A stretch of 64,000 bases of DNA from positions 1 through 64,000 of the forward strand of contig JADCLS010000019.1 of the NCBI GenBank assembly GCA_026702845.1. Reading direction: 5' to 3'. Below the pieces are notes generated by a model. That model ran no database searches. It saw only the letters and a list, made by a program, of their open reading frames with translations, and was not told where the DNA came from. Source of the stretch: Candidatus Heimdallarchaeota archaeon (GTDB lineage: Archaea > Asgardarchaeota > Heimdallarchaeia > Heimdallarchaeales > Kariarchaeaceae). Below, piece by piece: positions 27,078 to 36,430 of the stretch (positions within the stretch are counted from its first letter, which is position 1; each line of letters opens with the position of its first letter). Made by a program: the position numbers and the translations under genes.

Positions 27078-27770
27078 TTATGCTGGTACTGCAATGGATG
27101 ACAATGATCGCATTTTATGCCTGATACCTGCAAACATCATCCTCATTAGTTTAAAGATGCTCATTTTCTTGTAAGCTGTAAATGCATCATTCATGGCCTT
27201 CCATATGGTAGTCTTTTCATTCAACTCACCAGTTAATGCAACTCTCATGGGGCAATTCTCACCCATCATACATGAGTGTGGACTTTTATTCTCCTTCATC
27301 CATGGGTAGATGACTTTTTGTAATAGATTTTCCTCAAATTCTTCGAATTCAGCTCCTACTAGGGATGACCAGTCAATATTTGTGTACTCATTATCAAAAA
27401 ATACCTCTAGATCATCAAATAAGTTGTTGATATAGTCTCGCTTGAATTCTAAATCAAATTTCTTCAACGGAAAACCAGCCACATAGAATAGGTCCTTCTT
27501 CTGTTCCTTGAAGAAAATCAGACGTGTCTTACCTATATCAAGGGTCGAAATTAGGCCATCAAGGGATAAATTGATGTTTAGATCCTGACCTTCAAAATCA
27601 ATTGAAGTGAAATCAGAATCTCCTCCTGCATCTGCATAGATTGATAGAGCAGATAAAAATGCAGAGAAGAGGATATCGTCACGCATCAAACTGTTACAGA
27701 AGTGGCCAAAGCATCTGGAATACACAGGGATTCCATCTGCTTGATAAATTAATAAGTAATCTAAATTCAT
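27078..27770 (-). CDS. Stand-alone longin/roadblock-like protein
   Basis: 230 residues. Residues 1-115 look like the same sensor fold as in the membrane paralogues: LDYLLIYQADGIPVYSR, then DDILFSAFLSALSIYAD, then TRLIFFKEQKKDLFYVAGF. The second half is a distinct helical region with a small Cys cluster (HSCMMGENCP) and a basic C-terminus. No membrane segment. The ATG is about 27 bp from a TATA-like tract at 27793-27800, so the mRNA is probably leaderless. Function unknown; convergent with a 7TM-longin gene. Confidence 0.55.
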   Translation of the reverse strand: MNLDYLLIYQADGIPVYSRCFGHFCNSLMRDDILFSAFLSALSIYADAGGDSDFTSIDFEGQDLNINLSLDGLISTLDIGKTRLIFFKEQKKDLFYVAGFPLKKFDLEFKRDYINNLFDDLEVFFDNEYTNIDWSSLVGAEFEEFEENLLQKVIYPWMKENKSPHSCMMGENCPMRVALTGELNEKTTIWKAMNDAFTAYKKMSIFKLMRMMFAGIRHKMRSLSSIAVPA

Positions 27771-28151
27771 ACTTTTGATATTGATTTTCTCTTAATAAAT
27801 CTGATTATCGTACATTTCGTGGATAAGAATACTAGAGTATTGCTCTAAAAAACATAGTATGTATGTTTTTGCCATGATGATGTATCACCATTTGAGTTCA
27901 AACAGAATTAGTACTTAGTATTCAATTAATACTAACAGGTAATTTCCATTTTTAGGGATTTCAAGGTGATAAATCTTATTTTTCATTATTTAAACATTGT
28001 AATATGTTATTATCTTCCAAATAAGGTCACATGGTGAATCAATTCTCTTAGATATTGTTTCAATAGTAACTAAACCAACAATAAAGTATAAAAATAATAA
28101 CTATATTGGCGCTCCCATTTTTTTTATAAATGTTCAATTTGTATATGTATT
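27771..28151. promoter_or_regulatory. Divergent promoter region
   Basis: 381 bp without a gene. A TATA box TTTATAAA at 28123-28130 sits about 25 bp before the ATG at 28152, and another TATA-like tract at 27793-27800 serves the minus-strand gene. No repeat or operator stands out between them. Confidence 0.45.
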
Positions 28152-28814
28152 ATGAGTAAAGATGAATTCTCTCCTGAAAGACCGAAAAAATTCGATGACA
28201 TGACAAGATGGGAATGGCAACAGGCCGAATTATTGGATCAATGTTCAAATGAGTTAAAGAAAATCTATTCTGAGCTAAGGATTCAAATCTCTGGTCATAT
28301 TAATAACATTATCCAATATATCGATCAGAATCAAATGAGCCATCTGCTAACTGGTGAATGTATAAAAGATAGCTTTTCAGATTGGTTTTCTCTTTCACTA
28401 TTTCGTTCATATTTTGAGAATTATAATATTAAAAGAACTGATTTACTAAATAAAATCAATGACCTAGAAAATAAATTGAAAATAAAAAATGAATATCCTG
28501 AGGTTGCTGGTAAAGAATATCTTAGCCAGATATTTAGATTAGCAAAACCATTCCTTACAAAGGAAGAGAAAATTGCACTACTTCATAGAAATCGAGAATT
28601 AATATTCTCTCAACTCATAAACATCGATTTTGATGTCTATGAGGGTTTATTATCACAGGTTGATCCCAATGAGAATGAGCTTGATACCTTCTGTGAATTA
28701 TTAGCGAATTTTGAAAAGAAAGTATATGAGATTTTGCTCCACTGTTTCAAGCAATATTTTGATGATTTAACCTTAATCGATTGTATTACTGACCCCTCAT
28801 TAGTTGAAATTTGA
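28152..28814 (+). CDS. Hypothetical helical protein
   Basis: 220 residues, mostly predicted helix, with a possible coiled coil at about 95-120 (LLNKINDLENKLKIKNE). No recognised domain, no signal or membrane segment. The ATG is placed as for a leaderless transcript about 25 bp after a TATA box, supporting it as a real gene. Convergent with the large dikinase-like gene. Confidence 0.5.
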   Translation: MSKDEFSPERPKKFDDMTRWEWQQAELLDQCSNELKKIYSELRIQISGHINNIIQYIDQNQMSHLLTGECIKDSFSDWFSLSLFRSYFENYNIKRTDLLNKINDLENKLKIKNEYPEVAGKEYLSQIFRLAKPFLTKEEKIALLHRNRELIFSQLINIDFDVYEGLLSQVDPNENELDTFCELLANFEKKVYEILLHCFKQYFDDLTLIDCITDPSLVEI

Positions 28815-28885
28815 TATTGCTGTAACCTTTAATAATCATCTTAATTGTAGTACTATTAACTGTAATTTCGCGCTGCATTGAGCGA

Positions 28886-31549
28886 TTACTCATCTAGTAT
28901 TTCAATAATTCCCCTATTACCATCAACCCTGATATTCATTCCCGTTTTAAGTTTTAGAGTTGCATTTCTCACCCCAACTACGGCTGGTATACCATATTCT
29001 CGTGCAACCACTGCACCATGCGTCAATGCTCCTCCTACCTCAAGTACAAGTGCTTTTGCATTGATAAATAATGGTGTCCACCCAGGATCTGTGAATTCAG
29101 TAACCAAAATCTCTCCTGGTTCTAGAGATTCATTTACTGGATCTTTGATAATATGGACTATACCTTCGATAACTCCGGAGGATACGGGATTGCCTAACAG
29201 TGCATTTTCTGGGGCATCTTCTATTCTATACTCCACCATAGGAATCTCTCCATCGCTTGTAATGATGCTTCCTTGTACTGAGAAGTTATTATTCCTCTCC
29301 TTGGTCATTCGTCTATTCTCAATGACTTCCTGCCAAGCTGTCTCATCATCATCCCAAATTGATATTAGTTCCTCCCATTTTAGGAAGAATACATCTTCTG
29401 GATTGTTTATTTTTCCGAGTTCAACTAGCATTTCTGCATTTTTAACTACAGTTTTCTTTATCTCTGCAAGTACTTTTATCACAAAGAATTTGTGATGCTC
29501 CCGCATCCCACCCACTTGACTCATAGTGTAGTATAGCCGATTATAAATTTTATACTTTGTTTTTCCAAATAATCCTTTCCGGACTTTCTGAAGCAGTATT
29601 TCCTTTACCTCCTCTCTCTCATTGATCATATTCGCAAATAATACTCTATGTCTGCCCTTCTCCCTTTGCAGGAATTCAGCGATTACTTTGAGTACCGGAA
29701 GTGGATCTTCATACCATCGTTTATGAGATAATTCGATCTCTGCAGGTCCTCGAGCCCCATACTCGTAGATAAAATCATCCCATTTTGCACAAAAACCAGC
29801 AGCCGAATCGACACCACGTATCTGTTCAAGCCATTCATTACCATCTTGAGACCGGATTTCAAAGGTTTTAACCAGTTCTGGATTATCTCTTGCGATATCA
29901 GCTAGGTCTGCAATCATGAAATTCATGTCCTGTACAGCGTTTCCCTCCAGTCCCAGGGTTAGTTTTTCCACTTCTATCGCAGAGAGATACTTGGCTGATT
30001 TCCTCTCAAGTATTTTGGTTGCAGCAATCCCTGCCATAAACTGAGGGATCCATTGTTTAAACATATAAGGGAATGTGATATTCATAATATCAATTAGTTC
30101 TTCAATTTGACCTTTCCCAGTATTCTTGGATGATATTCTGATTTTTATCTCATCAACAAAACCATTCATTAGGTTATTGATTTTCTCTACAAACCCAGAT
30201 AGGTCTTGAATAAATAATGATTTCAGGACTTTTCTTAGCAACCCGGAAACAAATCGCATTGTGGAGAATGACATTTTTGCAGGCTTAGATTGCTTAAATT
30301 CGGGTCGTTTGCTAACCTGATCAATAGCTTGCGGAGTGAGTGCATCCATCAATGATAATCCCATCTTAACCCGTTTTCCTGCTATTCTATGTCTTAGTAT
30401 GGGTGTTATATCAGCAAATATTCTGTTACCACTGGGTTTGATAACGGTGGAGCTGAATCTTCCCTCAGAATGACCCAAGGGAAGAAGCACAATTAGTGTT
30501 GACATCCCAAATGGTGTCATCGTCGACGTCATGCTTTGCTGATTCCCCATATTCAAGTAGACTCTTAGGGTACCATCATTTGACTTCAATCCATCAATGG
30601 GATACAATGATGTGATAGGTCTAGTTTGGAGCATATATAGAGTATCTTTTTCAATAGCCCATTCTATATCCTGTGCTGATCCGTAATATTGTTCAATTCG
30701 CGCACCTAACTCGGTTAGCTGTAGAATTTGTTGATCAGAGAGACATAATATCTCACTTCTCCTTGAATCTACATCTATTGTTTCAGTACCATTATCTTCA
30801 TGAAATACAATCTCCACTTTTTTCTCTCCAATGTGTTTTTGGATAATTGAGTTGTTTCTTTTATCTATCTTGATTTGGTCGGGAGATACAATTCCACTAA
30901 CTAAAGCCTCACCTAATCCATAACTTGCATCTATAGTTAACGTATGTCTATGACCCGTCAAGGGATCAACCGTGAACATAGTACCCGCAATCTCTGATTG
31001 GATCATTTTCTGAATAACAACTGATAATTTTACATCACCATGATCGAACCCATTTTTAATCCTATAAAGAATAGCTCTATCAGTGAAAAGCGATCCCCAG
31101 CACTTCCGAATAGCATTGAGTATCGCATCTTCACCTCTGATATTGAGGTAAGTATCTTGTTGACCGGCAAAAGATGCATCTGGTAGATCCTCAGCAGTGG
31201 CACTTGACCGGATAGCATAACTCGATTGGTCTTCAAATATACTGAGAGCTGATTTCAATTCCTCTATTATCTCTGTCGGAATTGATATTTTATTTATGGT
31301 ATCTCTAATGTTCTTACCTATTGTTCTGACCTGATCCAGATCATCCACATTAACTGACTCCAACTGATCATATATTGTTGATGTACTGCTATCTGATTGC
31401 ATGAAAAGATCAAAAGCATCTGTGGTCAAACATAATCCTGGTGGTACGGGGAGGTTTGCATGGGTCATCTCTCCAAGGTTCGCCCCTTTTCCTCCAACAC
31501 GTGGTAGATCAACTGTACGTATTTCTGTAAATTTCAAAATATATTTCAT
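28886..31549 (-). CDS. PEP-synthase/rifampicin-phosphotransferase-like protein
   Basis: 887 residues from the ATG at 31549, which overlaps the upstream stop as ATGA; a longer frame to 31639 runs inside the upstream gene and is unlikely. Residues 1-320 are the PPDK/PEP-synthase ATP-grasp domain (GGKGANLGEMTHA, IRSSATAEDLPDASFAGQQDT, MLQTRPIT). A middle region of about 450 residues follows. The swivelling phosphohistidine domain is at the C-terminus (GGALTHGAVVAREYGIPAVVGV). The PEP-binding TIM barrel of true PEP synthase is absent. This order is that of rifampicin phosphotransferases, which transfer a phosphate from ATP to a bound small molecule. The real substrate is unknown. Paired with a membrane protein and facing a TetR regulator, so it is probably induced by that substrate. 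Confidence 0.75.
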   Translation of the reverse strand: MKYILKFTEIRTVDLPRVGGKGANLGEMTHANLPVPPGLCLTTDAFDLFMQSDSSTSTIYDQLESVNVDDLDQVRTIGKNIRDTINKISIPTEIIEELKSALSIFEDQSSYAIRSSATAEDLPDASFAGQQDTYLNIRGEDAILNAIRKCWGSLFTDRAILYRIKNGFDHGDVKLSVVIQKMIQSEIAGTMFTVDPLTGHRHTLTIDASYGLGEALVSGIVSPDQIKIDKRNNSIIQKHIGEKKVEIVFHEDNGTETIDVDSRRSEILCLSDQQILQLTELGARIEQYYGSAQDIEWAIEKDTLYMLQTRPITSLYPIDGLKSNDGTLRVYLNMGNQQSMTSTMTPFGMSTLIVLLPLGHSEGRFSSTVIKPSGNRIFADITPILRHRIAGKRVKMGLSLMDALTPQAIDQVSKRPEFKQSKPAKMSFSTMRFVSGLLRKVLKSLFIQDLSGFVEKINNLMNGFVDEIKIRISSKNTGKGQIEELIDIMNITFPYMFKQWIPQFMAGIAATKILERKSAKYLSAIEVEKLTLGLEGNAVQDMNFMIADLADIARDNPELVKTFEIRSQDGNEWLEQIRGVDSAAGFCAKWDDFIYEYGARGPAEIELSHKRWYEDPLPVLKVIAEFLQREKGRHRVLFANMINEREEVKEILLQKVRKGLFGKTKYKIYNRLYYTMSQVGGMREHHKFFVIKVLAEIKKTVVKNAEMLVELGKINNPEDVFFLKWEELISIWDDDETAWQEVIENRRMTKERNNNFSVQGSIITSDGEIPMVEYRIEDAPENALLGNPVSSGVIEGIVHIIKDPVNESLEPGEILVTEFTDPGWTPLFINAKALVLEVGGALTHGAVVAREYGIPAVVGVRNATLKLKTGMNIRVDGNRGIIEILDE

Positions 31550-32226
31550 ATGATTTCTAACACTCCTTTGATGATAAATATCGATCCGAAAGCTAATGGT
31601 GCCCAGATGGAAATGGGCCTTCCATTCCTGTTTAACCAATCCTTTATTCCCAGTAATTTGTTTCTACCCTGTTTTGGAAATAGGAGATAAATTATGATGG
31701 GAATCAGAACGGATGAGCTGAAAACTAGTACTAATATTTCTGTAATAATCAATTTTTGCTGAATTACTAAGTCACTTAGAAGGACTACTGACAAGGCAGT
31801 CATGAACAGAGCAAAATTCTTAAAGTTCACCACTGTGACCAACAAACCAAATCCAAAAGCTCTGAGTGGTGTAATATTATCTACCATACGAACCATCCGA
31901 TTATCCTTGCTATCTCCTGATTCCTTTCTGTAATTCTTCAGGGAAAGATACAACAATAGGCCCCCCAGAAAAATGAGTATATAGTAAGGTATGAGGCTTG
32001 GTTCAGCTGGAGAACCACCAGTTGTTCTGTATTGAAAAAAAACAGATAGAATTCCTATGATACTATAACCAATTATATACCCAAAGGCATAACCCAACCC
32101 ATTTATCAAGCCTCTATCTGATATAAGAAGCAATATCGTTAGTGTCATGGAACCAACCGAAAGCAGCCCAGACGACGCAAGAATAATAGATTCAATTAGT
32201 ACTTCTATCATAATAAAAAGCCTCAA
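31546..32226 (-). CDS. GAP/LysE-like membrane protein
   Basis: 226 residues with six hydrophobic segments split by a charged loop (NYRKESGDSKDNR). The layout and the middle segment GLLVTVVNFKNFALF recall the GAP (Sap) family, distant relatives of LysE exporters. It is the first gene of an operon with the phosphotransferase-like gene and overlaps it by 4 nt. It starts at 32226 or at the second Met, 32211. Two operators immediately upstream imply TetR control. Export of the modified or toxic compound is a reasonable inference. Confidence 0.65.
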   Translation of the reverse strand: MRLFIMIEVLIESIILASSGLLSVGSMTLTILLLISDRGLINGLGYAFGYIIGYSIIGILSVFFQYRTTGGSPAEPSLIPYYILIFLGGLLLYLSLKNYRKESGDSKDNRMVRMVDNITPLRAFGFGLLVTVVNFKNFALFMTALSVVLLSDLVIQQKLIITEILVLVFSSSVLIPIIIYLLFPKQGRNKLLGIKDWLNRNGRPISIWAPLAFGSIFIIKGVLEII

Positions 32227-32234
32227 TAGTCTTT

Positions 32235-32298
32235 TGTAAGTCCTTACTTACATTAAAGGATTGTTCTTATATAATCTTTTTGTAAGTAAATGCTTACA
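32235..32298. promoter_or_regulatory. Bidirectional promoter with two TetR-type operators
   Basis: Two copies of TGTAAG-N6-CTTACA, at 32235-32252 and 32281-32298, flank a self-complementary TATA box TTATATAA (32267-32274). The operators are centred 27 and 19 bp from the TATA centre, where transcription would start in each direction. The adjacent TetR protein is the obvious ligand, repressing itself and the membrane/phosphotransferase operon together. Confidence 0.8.
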
Positions 32299-32347
32299 TA
32301 TGTTGAATAAAAACTTAAAAATGTAAAGGAGGTCGTAATAATGAATC

Positions 32348-32914
32348 ATGCCTAAATTAATAGATGACGAGTATGTGTATGCTAAGGTCATGCAGGTTAT
32401 AGGAGAAAAGGGATATCGAGGGGCAACTACTAAGGATTTAGCTAAGGCAGCTGGTATTAGTGAAGTTAGTCTTTTTAGGAAGTATCATTCAAAAAAAGAT
32501 TTGGTAAAACTTGCTACATCTTACATTTTGGATGAAGCTCAACTTCTTGGAGCTATTAACTATACTGGTGATCTTGAGGCTGATTTGAGCCAAATCGCCA
32601 GAGTATATTTTCATGGATTAGAAAAATATGGCGATTTCATAACTAGTCTAATTATGGAAATGGGGAGAGACGAAGATCTAAATGAGATCGCTCTCATTCC
32701 TGGACAAGCATTCAAACTCTTCGGTGAAATACTTGGTCGTTATCAAAAAGAAGGAAAATTAGTAGCGGAAAATCCTATATATGCTGTTTCAACACTATTA
32801 GGGCCGTTAATGTATATTTCCCTTTTAGGAAAATATCTCCCGATATTTGGACCAACAACTTTTGATCCAGTTCTTCATGCCAAGAAATATCTGGAAGGTA
32901 GAGCTTCCAAATAA
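32348..32914 (+). CDS. TetR-family transcriptional regulator
   Basis: 188 residues. The N-terminal helix-turn-helix is classical: GYRGATTKDLAKAAGISEVSLFRKYHSKKDL. The helical ligand-binding half follows. A strong ribosome binding site (AAGGAGGT, 32326-32333) lies 14 nt before this ATG; a tiny four-codon frame starting at 32341 occupies the better spacing and overlaps the start. Two matching palindromes upstream are its likely operators. It probably senses a compound handled by the divergent operon. Confidence 0.88.
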   Translation: MPKLIDDEYVYAKVMQVIGEKGYRGATTKDLAKAAGISEVSLFRKYHSKKDLVKLATSYILDEAQLLGAINYTGDLEADLSQIARVYFHGLEKYGDFITSLIMEMGRDEDLNEIALIPGQAFKLFGEILGRYQKEGKLVAENPIYAVSTLLGPLMYISLLGKYLPIFGPTTFDPVLHAKKYLEGRASK

Positions 32915-32979
32915 TAATTTACAGCTTAATTATATCAGTTAACTAGAAAATTTTTATTCTGAAAAATAAAGTAACAGAC

Positions 32980-33690
32980 GTGAGCGCAGAACTCAATTAT
33001 TCCAACCAATTGTCCCGCAGAAGGATTTTAAGGTTTATACTGATATTTACTTTTATGTTCATCACTATTTTTGCTTCAGTGATAATTTATATCTTTCCAA
33101 TAAATCCTGAGAGTTATACCACCACTTACCTAATTCTTATATCACTATCTACCATGGGTATACTTGGAACTGTAATATATCCATATTTTAAGCCAATCTA
33201 TCCACCTATGAGAGAGAATTCTGATCACAAGACTAACGGAGAATTAGATCCTTACTACGAAATAATTCGATTCAATCTTGTCATCTATGCGGTGGGACCC
33301 TTCACATTTTTAACCACTGTTGCAGCATTTTTATCTTGGCATAATTCCGATACTGTGGGTGCCAGTATTACTGGAACTGTTGCTGTATTTTTCTGGATCA
33401 TCCTCCTTACTTTTAATACAATGAAAATATATACCGAGGGTAATGAGTTAGTTGTGAAAATGGGGCCCAAAGCAGATCGTTTCAAAGCAGATGAGATGCA
33501 ACTTATATATCCAACCAAGATTAAAGCAATCCGTGAATTCCTTGGGTATGGCAAGAGGATAGGTACTGATGGGACTATTGGATACATTACTGGAATGAAA
33601 ACTGGTATCAAAGTTGAGATGACTTCTGGAAAAAATTATGTCATCAGTACAACTAATCAGACAAAACTACTGGAAGTTCTGAAAAAATAA
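32980..33690 (+). CDS. Hypothetical membrane protein
   Basis: 236 residues with four hydrophobic segments in two pairs (about 18-60 and 95-145) and a soluble C-terminal domain (about 150-236) rich in beta-type sequence, KIYTEGNELVVKMGPKADRFK, like a bacterial PH-type membrane domain. Start GTG. No family assigned with certainty. It is co-directional with the next gene but separated by 39 bp. Confidence 0.55.
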   Translation: MSAELNYSNQLSRRRILRFILIFTFMFITIFASVIIYIFPINPESYTTTYLILISLSTMGILGTVIYPYFKPIYPPMRENSDHKTNGELDPYYEIIRFNLVIYAVGPFTFLTTVAAFLSWHNSDTVGASITGTVAVFFWIILLTFNTMKIYTEGNELVVKMGPKADRFKADEMQLIYPTKIKAIREFLGYGKRIGTDGTIGYITGMKTGIKVEMTSGKNYVISTTNQTKLLEVLKK

Positions 33691-33729
33691 TTTACTGACC
33701 TTGATACTAGCTAAAATATACTTCAATTC

Positions 33730-34518
33730 TTGAAAATTTTTATAATCTCACAGATATTGTTGATTGAGGAGATAAAAATTACTCAGCCTGATATTAGCTC
33801 AGTACTCAAGGCATTGAACCATGAATTGCGACGAGAGATTCTACTATACCTCAATGAGTACAAGAGAGGTAGTTTCACCGCTCTTCATACTCATGTGGAG
33901 GAGCGTACAAAATCTACAGGGCAATTCTCCTATCACCTCAAGATGCTAATCGATGCTGGTATTATATCAAAACAAGATGATTCTTACACATTGACTCAAC
34001 TTGGTGAACGTGCAACATCAATGATTACAATGATAGATACTGAGGTAAGACAGCCATCAATTGCGCAGAAGATCTCAAATTCTTATTCACAGCTCTCTCC
34101 TTTGGAATCCATCCTTATAAGCTGGATGATTGCTCCTCTTATCATCTTTGCAGTGATTATGTCTGGATTTGAGGTGGTTAGAATCAACCCTATCACCTAT
34201 CTCCTCTATATACTCGGGGCTGTAATCTTACTCATCATTTCCTTTGTATTCATGTACAGCAAACTGAATTATCTACCCTCTATGCTTGCTTTATCAAGTG
34301 TTGTCTGGATACTATTTCTAGAGAAAAACCATATTCAACTTGGCTCTATGTACCTGTTTTCAGGCGTAAGTGTCGCTCTTATACTACAAGGGCTGATATT
34401 TGATGTTAATCAATGGTCGGTGCTCCTAGGTTGCATAATGTTAGTTATTAACTTTACAATTGGATATTTCCATGTAAAAAGCCAAAATGCACAAATTATT
34501 GATATTAAGATAAACTAG
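33730..34518 (+). CDS. Membrane-tethered ArsR-like winged-helix regulator
   Basis: 262 residues. Residues about 22-100 form an ArsR/HTH_20-like winged helix (VLKALNHELRREILLYL, then FSYHLKMLIDAGIISK); four or five membrane helices follow to residue 250. Such fused regulators are common in archaea. The listed start is TTG at 33730; a GAGGAG motif at about 33767 suggests that translation could begin later, but no standard codon follows it. The 3' end overlaps by 4 nt, convergently, the ABC permease gene, so it may regulate that operon. Confidence 0.7.
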   Translation: MKIFIISQILLIEEIKITQPDISSVLKALNHELRREILLYLNEYKRGSFTALHTHVEERTKSTGQFSYHLKMLIDAGIISKQDDSYTLTQLGERATSMITMIDTEVRQPSIAQKISNSYSQLSPLESILISWMIAPLIIFAVIMSGFEVVRINPITYLLYILGAVILLIISFVFMYSKLNYLPSMLALSSVVWILFLEKNHIQLGSMYLFSGVSVALILQGLIFDVNQWSVLLGCIMLVINFTIGYFHVKSQNAQIIDIKIN

Positions 34519-35276
34519 TACAAATCACGTCGATTATAATATATTAGACCTGCCAGACCAGGAATAACAATCCATAATGACAATGCCAAAACATGCCACC
34601 CCAATTCGGATGATCCATCCAGTCCAAATATAATTTCTTTCCATATGCCTGCAAGAGTGAATGGAGATAACCATTTTAGTGGCTCAATCAACCCAATTAG
34701 CATCTGAAGAAAAAGAAAGACAAAACCCAGTAATCCACTTATTGTACTATTAAATACGGTGCTTACAGCTATGACTAATGATGTTACAACTGCAATGTTC
34801 ATCATCAATAACATGATTGCAAGTACAAACTGTCCAGTATCTATTGGGTCGAAGAATAATAATGCATAACCATAGGTTAGCACTGATGCCAAAGCGAAGG
34901 CTAGGGAGAAGCCTATTACTCGTACTAGATACCTTGTTACATAGTATGTTGTGCGTGAAATGGGCCTGGATAAATAAATATAACCATTTTTATTCACATC
35001 TAACTCTGCTGAAAATGTGGACATTGTCACCAGGATAATAATCATGGAAAGTAAACTAATGTCTCCCCAAAAATCAATCAATATAGCTTGGATTGAAGGT
35101 TCTGGGAGATTAATAATCTCTATTTCTGACATCTTGAGTATATCTGGTAGATACAGCTGCATTACAACAGCTGATAATCCAAAAAAGAGGAAGAGTAGTG
35201 TCATGGATAGAATTTTTGATCGATCCAACTCGAATTCAGTTAGGATATGTATTCTAATCCTTTGGGTATGATTCAA
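34515..35276 (-). CDS. ABC-2 type permease (YxlG-like)
   Basis: 253 residues from a TTG at 35276, which follows the ATPase stop within 2 nt and has GGAGGG upstream inside the ATPase gene; the open frame to 35327 overlaps that gene and is less likely. Six hydrophobic segments, with the loop DVNKNGYIYLSRPISRTTYYVTRYLVR typical of ABC-2 permeases (Bacillus YxlG type). It works with the ATPase encoded just upstream. Confidence 0.8.
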   Translation of the reverse strand: MNHTQRIRIHILTEFELDRSKILSMTLLFLFFGLSAVVMQLYLPDILKMSEIEIINLPEPSIQAILIDFWGDISLLSMIIILVTMSTFSAELDVNKNGYIYLSRPISRTTYYVTRYLVRVIGFSLAFALASVLTYGYALLFFDPIDTGQFVLAIMLLMMNIAVVTSLVIAVSTVFNSTISGLLGFVFLFLQMLIGLIEPLKWLSPFTLAGIWKEIIFGLDGSSELGWHVLALSLWIVIPGLAGLIYYNRRDLY

Positions 35277-35277
35277 T

Positions 35278-36207
35278 CTAATGATCTTCTCCCTCCTTGT
35301 TGATAGCATCAAGAAATACACGTTCAAGATCCATCCTCTCTCTCATAAATGAATGGATGATTACTCCGGGATTGTCAATTATTGCCTTGAGAAATCCGGG
35401 TGTGCTATTGCCACTATTAGATGTATATACCGTGAACCGGTCATCCATTATCTTTTGAACCTCTGAAACGCCTGGTAAGTTTTGTAAATCATCTATTAGT
35501 AAACCAGATGCATTCAAGCTGAATGAGTTAGATCCTGGGAGAAATGTATGGATATTAGATAAGGTACCTTGAGTTATCACCTTGCCTTTATTCAAGATAA
35601 GAATCTGATCACAGAGTTTTTCCACTTCACCAATTACATGACTGCTGAAGAATACTGATTTTCCCTGATCCTTAACTAGGGATCGTGTAATATCATGAAA
35701 CTGTTTTCTAGCGACTGGATCAAGCCCTGAAGTGGGTTCATCTGCTATTATCAGATCTGGATTAGATATCAATGCATTGGCAATTTTGATCCTAGTTTTC
35801 TGTCCTTTACTTAAAGTAGACGTATTTCTGGAGACGAAATCTCGAGTTTCTGTAAGTTTTACAATGTCCGAAACCTGTTGTCTAAGCGTCTGTCCCTGAT
35901 AGCCGTGATACCTAGCAGTATGCTTCAATAGTTTAACTCCTGAAATTCTTGGTAGATCTGCATCAGGGATCAGTCCAATTCGCTGTTTGATCTCAGTATT
36001 ACCCTTGATGTTCTCACCAAAAATCATCACTTTACCTGAATCTGCATACAGTAGCTGATTTAGAATAGCAATTGTCGTGCTCTTGCCAGCTCCATTTGGT
36101 CCTAGAAAACCGAATATCGTGTTCTCCTCAACCTCGAAGCTTATGTTATCAAGGGCTATTACCTGTTTATATGATTTAGATACTCCCTCAACAGAAATTA
36201 CTGACAT
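35278..36207 (-). CDS. ABC transporter ATPase (YxlF-like)
   Basis: 309 residues. Walker A GPNGAGKST, signature LSKGQKTRI, Walker B LIIADEPTSGLDP, switch His in FFSSHV, then a C-terminal extension of about 90 residues typical of ABC-2 ATPases. Energises the downstream permease. It sits between a small PLDc_N-type membrane protein and the permease, the same order as Bacillus yxlE-yxlF-yxlG. Substrate unknown. Confidence 0.88.
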   Translation of the reverse strand: MSVISVEGVSKSYKQVIALDNISFEVEENTIFGFLGPNGAGKSTTIAILNQLLYADSGKVMIFGENIKGNTEIKQRIGLIPDADLPRISGVKLLKHTARYHGYQGQTLRQQVSDIVKLTETRDFVSRNTSTLSKGQKTRIKIANALISNPDLIIADEPTSGLDPVARKQFHDITRSLVKDQGKSVFFSSHVIGEVEKLCDQILILNKGKVITQGTLSNIHTFLPGSNSFSLNASGLLIDDLQNLPGVSEVQKIMDDRFTVYTSNSGNSTPGFLKAIIDNPGVIIHSFMRERMDLERVFLDAINKEGEDH

Positions 36208-36211
36208 GAGA

Positions 36212-36430
36212 TCACCCCTCTAACCATTTATCCTCAGTACTTACTCTAGGTGCAACCATGAAATACATGAGTGGGCCAATAGTATTTACCAGAATTATGA
36301 TAACTAACCAGATCATTTTATTGGTCATATCTTTGGGTTGTCTCAACCAGTCTCGAAGTGCAATCAGCATTATACTCAACTGGAGGATCACTAGTGGTAG
36401 AATAATTGGAAGTAGTTCGTTAATATTCAT
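36212..36430 (-). CDS. Small PLDc_N-type membrane protein (YxlE-like)
   Basis: 72 residues with two membrane helices (about 5-26 and 38-60) and the phospholipase D N-terminal-like pattern (ALRDWLRQPKDM, then LVNTIGPLMYF). In Bacillus, YxlE is encoded just before the YxlFG transporter and takes part in anti-sigma-Y control; here no sigma factor is expected, so only the transporter link carries over. The ATPase start follows 4 nt later. Confidence 0.7.
   Translation of the reverse strand: MNINELLPIILPLVILQLSIMLIALRDWLRQPKDMTNKMIWLVIIILVNTIGPLMYFMVAPRVSTEDKWLEG

Noticed and set aside
28878..29495. 205-codon open frame on the plus strand
   Set aside because: It lies wholly antisense to the C-terminal phosphohistidine domain of the dikinase-like gene; its Ser/Thr/Ile-rich translation has no domain.
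28886..31639. Longer start of the phosphotransferase-like gene (to 31639)
   Set aside because: The extra 30 codons overlap the upstream membrane-protein gene; ATGA coupling at 31549 is the normal arrangement.
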